A stretch of 64,000 bases of DNA from Leifsonia sp. Root112D2 (lineage in GTDB: Bacteria; Actinomycetota; Actinomycetes; Actinomycetales; Microbacteriaceae), in assembly GCF_001424905.1 (NCBI RefSeq), contig NZ_LMCU01000001.1, forward strand, positions 186,001 to 250,000, in the 5' to 3' direction. Within the stretch, counting starts at the first letter, position 1, and each line of letters begins with the position of its first letter. Below, in pieces: positions 1 to 6,926 of the stretch. The notes under the pieces are model-generated. The model was not told the DNA's origin and ran no database searches. It saw only the letters and a list, made by a program, of their open reading frames with translations. The position numbers and the translations under genes are program-made.

Positions 1-943
1 CTACGCCCCCACCATCAAAGACCTGGCCCCGCGTGACATCGTGGCCCGCTGCATGGTCAAGGAGGTGCAGGAGGGCCGCGGCGCCGGACCACACAAGGAC
101 TACGTCTACCTCGACTGCACCCACCTCGGCGCCGAGGTGCTCGAGACCAAGCTGCCCGACATCACCGAGTTCGCGCGCACCTACCTGGGCGTCGACCCGG
201 TGACCGAGCCCGTTCCCGTGATGCCGACCGCGCACTACGCCATGGGCGGCATTCCCACGAACAACGACGCCCAGGTGCTCTCGTCGAACACCCACACCGT
301 GCCCGGCCTCTACGCCGCCGGCGAGTGCGCGTGCGTCTCGGTGCACGGCTCCAACCGCCTCGGCACCAACTCGCTGCTCGACATCAACGTGTTCGGTAAG
401 CGTGCGGGCAATAACGCCGTCGCGTATGTGCAGACCGTTGCCGAGTTCCCCGCGCTTCCCGAGGATCCGGCCGCGGGCGTGCGAGACATGCTGGCCGGTC
501 TGCGTGCCGGTACCGGAACGGAGCGCATCGCCGCGCTGCGCAAGGAACTGCAGGAACAAATGGACATGAACGCGCAGGTGTTCCGCACCGATGAGACGCT
601 GGCGAACGTCACCACGACCATCCACACCCTGCGTGAGCGCTTCAAGAACATCGCCGTGCAAGACAAGGGCAAGCGGTTCAACACCGACCTGCTCGAGGCC
701 GTCGAGCTGGGCTTTCTGCTCGACCTGGCCGAGGTGGTCGTGTTCTCCGCCCGCAACCGCAAGGAGAGCCGTGGCGGCCACATGCGCGACGACTACCCGA
801 ACCGTGACGACGAGAACTACATGAAACACACGATGGCGTATCTCACCGGCGACCCGCACTCCGCGGATGCCGGCGACCACATCGCACTGGAATGGAAGCC
901 GGTCGTCATCACGCGTTACCAGCCCATGGAGAGGAAGTACTGA
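1..943 (+). CDS. sdhA: Succinate dehydrogenase flavoprotein subunit (C-terminal part)
   Basis: Only the last 313 codons lie in the window; the 5' end is missing. The protein is the FAD-bearing catalytic subunit of complex II, which oxidises succinate to fumarate at the inner face of the membrane. Visible family marks are the active-site stretch MPTAHYAMGGIPTN, the FAD-binding segment around VHGSNRLGTNSLLDINVFG, and the helical C-terminal domain ending in a Lys/Arg-rich tail. The stop codon overlaps the sdhB start by one base (TGATG), so the two subunits are translationally coupled. The identity is clear despite truncation. Confidence 0.97.
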   Translation, partial: YAPTIKDLAPRDIVARCMVKEVQEGRGAGPHKDYVYLDCTHLGAEVLETKLPDITEFARTYLGVDPVTEPVPVMPTAHYAMGGIPTNNDAQVLSSNTHTVPGLYAAGECACVSVHGSNRLGTNSLLDINVFGKRAGNNAVAYVQTVAEFPALPEDPAAGVRDMLAGLRAGTGTERIAALRKELQEQMDMNAQVFRTDETLANVTTTIHTLRERFKNIAVQDKGKRFNTDLLEAVELGFLLDLAEVVVFSARNRKESRGGHMRDDYPNRDDENYMKHTMAYLTGDPHSADAGDHIALEWKPVVITRYQPMERKY

Positions 944-1704
944 TGTCTGCAGCCGTGCTCGAGGAACCTCCCGTGGCGGAAACGCCCATCCTCCCGTTCA
1001 CCGTCACGGTGATTGTGCGACGCTTTGATCCGGATGTGGACGCAGAGCCGCACTGGCAGGACTTCGACGTCGAGATGTACTCGACCGACCGCGTGCTCGA
1101 CGCGCTGCACAAGATCAAGTGGGAGCAGGACGGCTCGCTGACCTTCCGCCGTTCGTGTGCGCACGGCGTGTGCGGATCGGATGCGATGCGTATCAACGGC
1201 CGCAACCGGCTTGCCTGCAAGACCCTCATCAAGGATCTCGACATCTCGAAGCCCATCTACGTGGAGGCCATCAAGGGCCTGCCGCTGGAGAAGGATCTCG
1301 TTGTCGACATGGAGCCGTTCTTCGCCTCGTACCGCGAGGTGCAGCCGTTCCTTCAGTCGAATGTTGCGCCGGTCAAGGGCAAGGAGCGCCTGCAGTCCGC
1401 CGAGGAGCGTGCGCGCTTCGACGACACGACCAAGTGCATCCTCTGCGCCGCGTGCACCTCGTCGTGCCCCGTGTTCTGGACCGACGGGCAGTACTTCGGC
1501 CCGGCCGCGATAGTGAACGCGCACCGCTTCATCTTCGACTCGCGCGACGACGCATCCGACGTGCGCCTCGACATCCTGAACGACAAGGAGGGCGTGTGGC
1601 GCTGCCGCACGACCTTCAACTGCACCGAGGCGTGCCCCCGTGGCATCCAGGTGACCCAGGCGATAGCCGAGGTCAAGCAGGCCATTATGCGCGGTAAACG
1701 CTAA
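943..1704 (+). CDS. sdhB: Succinate dehydrogenase iron-sulfur subunit
   Basis: 253 residues. It carries electrons from the flavoprotein to the quinone site through three Fe-S clusters. The [2Fe-2S] motif spans residues 72-92 (C72, C77, D80, C92), with Asp as the third ligand as in the E. coli enzyme (CGSDAM). The motifs CILCAACTSSCP and CRTTFNCTEACP hold the [4Fe-4S] and [3Fe-4S] ligands. A longer reading from 892 exists, but the ATG at 943 fits the TGATG overlap with sdhA and has an AGGAAG ribosome site just upstream. The stop codon is buried in the stem of the following terminator. Confidence 0.97.
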   Translation: MSAAVLEEPPVAETPILPFTVTVIVRRFDPDVDAEPHWQDFDVEMYSTDRVLDALHKIKWEQDGSLTFRRSCAHGVCGSDAMRINGRNRLACKTLIKDLDISKPIYVEAIKGLPLEKDLVVDMEPFFASYREVQPFLQSNVAPVKGKERLQSAEERARFDDTTKCILCAACTSSCPVFWTDGQYFGPAAIVNAHRFIFDSRDDASDVRLDILNDKEGVWRCRTTFNCTEACPRGIQVTQAIAEVKQAIMRGKR

Positions 1705-1740
1705 AGACCAAGCGCTGCGCGCTTCGTCTTTAGCGTTTAC
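1694..1740. terminator. Bidirectional terminator between sdhB and the aromatic operon
   Basis: Perfect 15-bp arms at 1694-1708 and 1726-1740 (GTAAACGCTAAAGAC) enclose a second 6-bp stem (AAGCGC-TGC-GCGCTT, 1710-1724), separated by a single C/C mismatch. It lies between convergent genes. The left arm contains the sdhB stop codon (TAA, 1702-1704). Confidence 0.85.
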
Positions 1741-1746
1741 GTTTGA

Positions 1747-2697
1747 CTACTCCACCAGCGGCGTGCCGTGGGTGTGAAACGACTCGATCGTCTTCATGCC
1801 CCAGGCCTGGCCCTTCTTGCGCTCTTCCTCGCTCCACTCCACAACGGGCTGGTCCGGGTCGAGCAGCAGGCGTGAACCGGCGTTCGCGAACTCGATGCGG
1901 TTGCCGCCGGGCTCCCAGACGTACAGGAAGAATGTCTGGTTGATCGTGTGCTTGTGCGGGCCTGACTCGATGTAGATGCCGTTCTCGAGAAAGATGTCGG
2001 CGGCCTTGAGAATGTCCTCACGGGTGTCGGGCGCGAACGCGATGTGGTGCAGGCGCTTCGAGTGGCCTGTCCAGTCATCCGAGTAGACGATGTCGTATGA
2101 CTTGTTCTGGAAGTGGAACCACCAGGCGGCGTACTTGCCGGTGTCCTGGCGGATGCGCTCGCTCTCGCGCCCGACCAGCACGTCGCGCACGAACTCGCCG
2201 TTGTCCTCGACGCTGGTGGCAAGGTAGTTGATGTGGTCCAGGCGCCGGGCGTTGACCCCGCGACCCGGAAACGCCGAGGCCTGGTTCTTCAGCGCCGGCT
2301 TGTCGTCGGTGGCGACGTAGCGCTCGGTCTCGTAGTAGATCTCCATCGGGTGACCGTCGGGGTCGGTGAACGCGAAGCTCGGGCCGACGCCCTGCTCGCC
2401 GTCGCGCCATCCGAGACCCCGACCACTTGCCTCGATCGCCGCGACCCGGCGCTCGAGCGCCTCCTGGCTCGAGGCGCGGAACGTGACGCGCCCGACCCCG
2501 GCCTGATCTGAGGCGGTGAGCTTGATGGTGTAGCGCTGGTACTCGTCCCAGCAGCGCAGAAACACCGAGTCGCCGTCTTCGGCTACAACGCGCATCGCGA
2601 GCAGGTCGCGGAAGAACCAGAGGCTCTCGTCGAACTTCGGGGTGAAGAGCTCGACGTTGCCCAGGTGGGCGATGTCGAACGAGGTGTAGTCGGTCAT
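1747..2697 (-). CDS. Type I (VOC-fold) extradiol ring-cleavage dioxygenase
   Basis: 316 residues, close to the usual length of catechol 2,3-dioxygenases. The two VOC modules are about residues 8-125 and 150-275. The iron ligands of the 2-His-1-carboxylate centre are visible in the second module as H155 (LDHINYLA), H218 (LHHIAF) and E269 (NRIEF). H250 and Y259 occupy positions expected for second-shell catalytic residues. It would insert O2 beside a catechol or pyrogallol hydroxyl pair. It is the last gene of the minus-strand operon whose other members resemble GalB, GalC and GalD, so a gallate-type substrate (gallate or 3-O-methylgallate) is inferred. The usual enzyme for that step belongs to the unrelated LigAB/GalA family. 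The substrate cannot be read from sequence. Confidence 0.85.
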   Translation of the reverse strand: MTDYTSFDIAHLGNVELFTPKFDESLWFFRDLLAMRVVAEDGDSVFLRCWDEYQRYTIKLTASDQAGVGRVTFRASSQEALERRVAAIEASGRGLGWRDGEQGVGPSFAFTDPDGHPMEIYYETERYVATDDKPALKNQASAFPGRGVNARRLDHINYLATSVEDNGEFVRDVLVGRESERIRQDTGKYAAWWFHFQNKSYDIVYSDDWTGHSKRLHHIAFAPDTREDILKAADIFLENGIYIESGPHKHTINQTFFLYVWEPGGNRIEFANAGSRLLLDPDQPVVEWSEEERKKGQAWGMKTIESFHTHGTPLVE

Positions 2698-2769
2698 TGT
2701 GCTGTCCTCTCTGACGGGCGAATGCGTGGCGGTCGTGCCCGGGTGTGGGCGTCGACTCGCTCGCGGGTA

Positions 2770-3849
2770 CTACAGTCGGGGTCGCGGGTAGACGCGGCCA
2801 TCGAAGATCTTGCGGGCGGTGCGCAACGCGGCGGACCGTGTCACGGTGAAGTCATGTGCGGATGCCTCGACCGCCACGTCGACGTCGAAGTGACCGGTCG
2901 GATGCTCCAGCCGGAACGGCTGCCCCGGCTCGGGCAGAACGGCAAGCTCGTGCCCCACCGTTCCTGCCGTGATCACGCCGGCCGCAACGGTGAGCGCACC
3001 GAGTACGCCGATCGAAGTGTGCGCACGCACCGGGAGAAAGCTGCGCGTCGAGATCGCACCGCCGGAACGCGGCGCAGACAGCAGCACCAGCTTGGGAACG
3101 GTTGCCGTTATCACGTCTCCCATTCCCATCAGTTCGGCCGCGATGAGGCGCAGCTGCGCGAGCCGGGCCGCGAGGGCTTCGTTCGCCTCGAGCTCTTCGG
3201 GTGATTCGGTTCCCGCGACCCCGAGATCGGCAGCGGCCATGAGCACGCTCGGCATGCCGTTGTCGATGCACGTTGCGGCTATGCCGTCGAGGTCATCGAC
3301 GAGCCGACCGCTGGGAAAGAGAGAGCCTGTCGATGATCCGGCCGTGCCCTCGAAGTCAAGCGAGATAGCACCCGCCGTGCCAGGCACGCCGTCGATGGCG
3401 AGTTCTCCGTCGTAGTCGACGCCTCCATCGACGGTGGCGAATGTCGCGGTGGCGAAGCTGTCGGAGTTCACCATGCGAATGCGCACGCTGGTGCGCCCGG
3501 CGCCGGCTGAGACCATTCCGCGCTCGACGGCGAACGGCCCGACCCCCGCGAGCAAGTTGCCGCAGTTCTGCCTGTCAGTCACGAACGCCTCGTCGACGCC
3601 GAGCTGCAGAAAGAGATAGTCCACATCGGCGTCATCATCGGCAGAGGGCGAAATGACGGCAACCTTGCTGGTGAGCGGATGCGCCCCACCGAGCCCGTCG
3701 ATCTGACGCGGGTCGGGCGTGCCCATGATGCGCAACAACAACTCGTCGCGCTCGTCCGTGTCGGCGGGCAGATCGGCGGCGAGAAAATACGCGCCCTTCG
3801 ATGTGCCGCCCCGCATGAGCATGCAGGCAATGCCGTCAGCTTTGGCCAT
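2770..3849 (-). CDS. PrpF-family isomerase, GalD-like 4-oxalomesaconate tautomerase
   Basis: 359 residues, starting MAKADGIACMLMRGGTSKG. MRGGTSKG is the family's N-terminal signature, and the later DRQNCGNLLAGVGPFAVE segment carries the conserved Cys of the diaminopimelate-epimerase-like fold. The family interconverts double-bond tautomers of tricarboxylic acids; GalD does this for 4-oxalomesaconate in gallate breakdown. I chose the start at 3849 because GAGG lies about 6 bases upstream; an in-frame ATG at 3867 has no ribosome site. The 5' end overlaps the aldolase gene by 14 bases. The GalD role is inferred from the neighbours; a PrpF aconitate isomerase role fits the operon less well. Confidence 0.8.
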   Translation of the reverse strand: MAKADGIACMLMRGGTSKGAYFLAADLPADTDERDELLLRIMGTPDPRQIDGLGGAHPLTSKVAVISPSADDDADVDYLFLQLGVDEAFVTDRQNCGNLLAGVGPFAVERGMVSAGAGRTSVRIRMVNSDSFATATFATVDGGVDYDGELAIDGVPGTAGAISLDFEGTAGSSTGSLFPSGRLVDDLDGIAATCIDNGMPSVLMAAADLGVAGTESPEELEANEALAARLAQLRLIAAELMGMGDVITATVPKLVLLSAPRSGGAISTRSFLPVRAHTSIGVLGALTVAAGVITAGTVGHELAVLPEPGQPFRLEHPTGHFDVDVAVEASAHDFTVTRSAALRTARKIFDGRVYPRPRL

Positions 3850-4546
3850 GCCCCGCCTCGTACTCATCGGCACGAACGTAGCGTACGCCGAGGTCGGCGA
3901 GCACATCGCGCAGTTTGTTGCGATCCAGGCTCAACTCTCCGCCCTGGTACGCCGCGCGCGATCCGGCCTCTTTGGCGACGCGTTCATCGGATGCCACAAG
4001 AGCGGCCTCTGCCGCCTCCCGTGGAACGCACAGCACGCCGTCGTCGTCTGCGACTATCACGTCGCCCGGGTGCACGATGGCGCCGCCCACGACGATCGGC
4101 ACGTTCACCGATCCTGCGGTGGCCTTCACGGTGCCCTGGGCATTGACCGCTGCAGACCAGACCGAGAAGCCCATGGCCCGCAGGTCTACGACGTCGCGCA
4201 CACCGCCGGTCGTGACCAGCGCCTGCACGCCTCGATGCTGCAGCGCCGTGGCGAAAAGCTCACCGAAGGCGCCGTCAAGCGACGGCGACGTCGTGGTGAC
4301 CACCAGCACGTCACCGGCCTGGCACTGCTCGACCGCGGCATGGATCATGAGATTGTCACCCGGCCACGACAACACGGTGACAGCCGAGCCCGCCAGGCGC
4401 GAGCCGTCCTGAATCGGGCGGATCCCCGCGCCCACGAGACCCGTGCGACCCATGGCCTCGTGCACGGTCGCCGTGCCGTGCTCTCCGAGCCGGGCGATGG
4501 TTGCGGCATCCGCTCGCGTGATGTCGGTGACGATGACCTTGCTCAT
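3836..4546 (-). CDS. RraA-family class II aldolase, GalC/LigK-like
   Basis: 236 residues of the RraA / 4-hydroxy-4-methyl-2-oxoglutarate aldolase family. The divalent-metal and pyruvate-binding motif TTGGVRD is present, with the conserved Arg and Asp used in pyruvate enolate chemistry. In the gallate and protocatechuate 4,5-cleavage routes this enzyme splits 4-carboxy-4-hydroxy-2-oxoadipate into pyruvate and oxaloacetate. The ATG at 4546 overlaps the stop of the upstream hydratase gene as ATGA. A longer upstream reading in this frame is only the shadow of that gene. RraA itself, the RNase E inhibitor, is not expected inside a catabolic operon. Confidence 0.82.
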   Translation of the reverse strand: MSKVIVTDITRADAATIARLGEHGTATVHEAMGRTGLVGAGIRPIQDGSRLAGSAVTVLSWPGDNLMIHAAVEQCQAGDVLVVTTTSPSLDGAFGELFATALQHRGVQALVTTGGVRDVVDLRAMGFSVWSAAVNAQGTVKATAGSVNVPIVVGGAIVHPGDVIVADDDGVLCVPREAAEAALVASDERVAKEAGSRAAYQGGELSLDRNKLRDVLADLGVRYVRADEYEAGHGQS

Positions 4547-5277
4547 TCGAGTACGTCCGTCACCTGCGGGTAGTACCGCATATACGCCTCGCCCTTGGTG
4601 TCGACGGGCAGGCCGAGGTTGGGGCCCGCGTTGCGCTTGACCTGCACGCCGCGGCGCACGGCGAGGTCGGTGTAGTACTCCCACATGTGCTTCTGTGCGG
4701 GCAGGCATTGCATCGCCTTCTGCTTCAGCTCGAATGCCGCGGTGATGTCCAGCAGCACATTCGGCTTGAAGTCGCACTGCTCAGGCTGGTGCGGCTCGAA
4801 GAAGAACACGGGCGGGGCGCCGAGCACCTCACCGGGCGCCTCGTAGCCGATGGCCTGCGCAAGAATGCGCGCCTCGATGGCCAGGCGCGCCGCGGCCGGG
4901 TGATCGCCGTTGTACGGGTCGATGAGCGGATGCGTGAGCACGACCGTGGGCTGCACGCGACGGTAAACGTGCACGAGCTTATTGAGCAGCTCTGGAGTCT
5001 CGACCAGCGGGTAGTCGCCGCCGTCGAGAAACTCGATCTCGGCTCCCAGGGCGGATGCCGCGGCCTCGGCCTCGGCACGACGGATCGCCTTGATCTCATC
5101 CAGCGACTTGCCTGCCAGCCACTGGCTGGCCGATTCACCGCGCTCCCCATAGGAGAGGCAGACGACAACGGCACGTTCTCCGCGCAGGGTGGCCGCCGCA
5201 ATCGCGCCGGCGGCACGCCACACGAAGTCTCCAGCGTGGGCGCTGACAACCAAAAGGGTGGGGGCGGACTCGGCCAT
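4543..5277 (-). CDS. PIG-L/LmbE-fold hydrolase, GalB-like 4-oxalomesaconate hydratase
   Basis: 244 residues. The fold is that of PIG-L deacetylases, but the usual metal motif HPDD is replaced by AHAGDFVW near the N terminus. GalB-type hydratases, which add water to 4-oxalomesaconate, are known members of this fold with a changed motif. A second metal motif, YNGDHPAA, is present. The start at 5277 has AGGAG 6 bases upstream and makes this the first gene of the operon. It overlaps the aldolase gene by ATGA. The position directly before GalC- and GalD-like genes is the best argument for the hydratase role; a sugar or mycothiol-type deacetylase is the alternative. Confidence 0.78.
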   Translation of the reverse strand: MAESAPTLLVVSAHAGDFVWRAAGAIAAATLRGERAVVVCLSYGERGESASQWLAGKSLDEIKAIRRAEAEAAASALGAEIEFLDGGDYPLVETPELLNKLVHVYRRVQPTVVLTHPLIDPYNGDHPAAARLAIEARILAQAIGYEAPGEVLGAPPVFFFEPHQPEQCDFKPNVLLDITAAFELKQKAMQCLPAQKHMWEYYTDLAVRRGVQVKRNAGPNLGLPVDTKGEAYMRYYPQVTDVLE

Positions 5278-5302
5278 AGAACTCCTGTCGTTGCCCTCAG
5301 CG

Positions 5303-5346
5303 AACCACATCAATGGTTTTTGGTCAAGATTCTGGTTACAATCTTG
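5303..5346. promoter_or_regulatory. Divergent promoter region with two inverted repeats
   Basis: The 149-bp space between the divergent hydratase and O-demethylase genes contains AACCA-N6-TGGTT at 5303-5318 and CAAGATT-N8-AATCTTG at 5325-5346. Both are placed where they could control transcription both ways. No regulator gene adjoins them; the nearest is the MarR gene at 10064. Confidence 0.5.
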
Positions 5347-5426
5347 TTGACGAACATCACAACTCGTCGCATGCGCCCGTATCGCTCGTCGCATACGCCT
5401 ACTGGACGAAGGAGTCACAAAGAATC

Positions 5427-6833
5427 ATGGCCAACAATCTGCAAGAGCTCTTGGACGAGAAAGGCAACATCGTCGAGATGCTGCGCGACTCACAGTTGGG
5501 CGCGTACATCTACCCGGTGGTTCCCGCCGAATTCACCAACTGGCGCCGAGAGCAGATCGCATGGCGTGAAGCCGCGGTGCTCTTCGACCAGACCCACCAC
5601 ATGAACAATGTGTTCATCACCGGCAAGGACGCGCTGCGTCTCATCTCCGAGGTCGGCATCAACTCGGTCGCGAACTTCGCCGTCAACACCGCCAAGCAGT
5701 TCGTTCCTGTCACCCCTGCCGGCTACGTGATCGGTGACGGCATCATCTTCCGCGAGGCCGAGGAGAAGTTCGTCTTCGTCGGCCGTGCCCCTGTGGCCAA
5801 CTGGTTGGTGTACCAGGCCGAGATCAGCGGCTATGACGTGGAGGTCGTCAACGACGACCGCTCTCCCTCGCGCCCCTACGGCAAGGCCGTCTCGCGCAAA
5901 TACTGGCGCTTCCAGATTCAGGGTCCCAACGCCTGGCCGATCATCGAGAAGCTCAACGGCGGCGCCCTGGAGAAGGTCAAGTTCTTCCACATGGGCGAGA
6001 TGAAGATCGGTGGCGAGACCGTCAGCACCCTCCGCCACGGCATGGCCGGTGCTCCCGGCCTGGAGATCTGGGGTCCGTACGACTCCTACGAGAGGGTGCG
6101 CACCATCATCCTCGAGGCGGGGCGCGAGTTCGGCCTCGAGCCCGTCGGTTCACGCGCATACTCGTCGAACACCCTCGAATCCGGCTGGATCCCCTCGCCT
6201 CTTCCCGCGATCTACACGGGCGAGGAGCTGCGCGGCTACCGTGAGTGGCTCGGCGTCGACAGCTACGAGGCGGTCAACGCCGTCGCGGGCTCCTTCGTCT
6301 CCGACAACATCGAGGACTACTACCTCACGCCGTGGGACCTCGGCTACGGCTCGTTCGTGAAGTTCGACCGTGACCACTTCATCGGCAAGGAAGCCTTGCA
6401 GGCGATGGATGCCGAGCAGCAGCGCAAGAAGGTCACGCTGGCGTGGAACGATGAGGACCTCGCCAAACTGCTCACCTCGCCCATCGACCGCGACGGCGTC
6501 GGCTACCAGTTCTTCGACCTGCCGAACGCCAACTACGGTTCGTCAAACTACGACTCCGTGATCGATGCGGATGGCAAAGTCGTCGGCCTCTCGATGTTCA
6601 CCGGCGTCACGGCCAACGAGAAGCGCGGCCTGTCCCTGGCCACCGTCGATCGTGACGTTCCGCTGGGCTCCGAGGTGCGCGTCGTGTGGGGCGAGCCCAA
6701 CGGCGGCTCCAAAAAGACCACGGTTCAGCCGCACAAGCAGCTCGAGGTGCGCGCCATCGTGAGCCCCGTGCCGTATGCCGAGACGGCACGCGGCGAGTAC
6801 CACGGCGGCTGGCGCTCGACGGGTGCGCTCTGA
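5427..6833 (+). CDS. Tetrahydrofolate-dependent aromatic O-demethylase, LigM/DesA-like
   Basis: 468 residues, the length of LigM and DesA. The whole protein matches the GcvT/aminomethyltransferase fold, but the context is not glycine cleavage. These enzymes move the methyl of vanillate, 3-O-methylgallate (LigM) or syringate (DesA) to tetrahydrofolate. The N-terminal stretch with Y27/Y29 (YIYP) and the DQTHHM motif (residues 54-59) correspond to the substrate pocket region. The ATG at 5427 follows GAAGGAG by about 12 bases; an in-frame longer reading from 5313 runs through the promoter. The gene diverges from the ring-cleavage operon and ends at a strong terminator. Vanillate versus syringate preference cannot be told here. 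Confidence 0.82.
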   Translation: MANNLQELLDEKGNIVEMLRDSQLGAYIYPVVPAEFTNWRREQIAWREAAVLFDQTHHMNNVFITGKDALRLISEVGINSVANFAVNTAKQFVPVTPAGYVIGDGIIFREAEEKFVFVGRAPVANWLVYQAEISGYDVEVVNDDRSPSRPYGKAVSRKYWRFQIQGPNAWPIIEKLNGGALEKVKFFHMGEMKIGGETVSTLRHGMAGAPGLEIWGPYDSYERVRTIILEAGREFGLEPVGSRAYSSNTLESGWIPSPLPAIYTGEELRGYREWLGVDSYEAVNAVAGSFVSDNIEDYYLTPWDLGYGSFVKFDRDHFIGKEALQAMDAEQQRKKVTLAWNDEDLAKLLTSPIDRDGVGYQFFDLPNANYGSSNYDSVIDADGKVVGLSMFTGVTANEKRGLSLATVDRDVPLGSEVRVVWGEPNGGSKKTTVQPHKQLEVRAIVSPVPYAETARGEYHGGWRSTGAL

Positions 6834-6850
6834 TCTCGCACTGATCGCAT

Positions 6851-6891
6851 AAAGAAGGGACCGGATGCCTTGGGCATCCGGTCCCTTCTTT
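6851..6891. terminator. Terminator between the demethylase and acyl-CoA ligase genes
   Basis: Perfect 19-bp hairpin (6851-6869 with 6873-6891) with a 3-base loop, ending in CTTCTTT. It sits between convergent genes and can work in both directions. A 14-bp tandem duplication (TCTTTCGTGTCACA, 6887-6900 and 6901-6914) follows it. Confidence 0.93.
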
Positions 6892-6926
6892 CGTGTCACA
6901 TCTTTCGTGTCACATCGCCGATGTGC

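Noticed and set aside
6887..6914. 14-bp tandem duplication as a regulatory site
   Set aside because: It lies past a terminator between convergent genes, where no promoter is expected; probably a replication slip.
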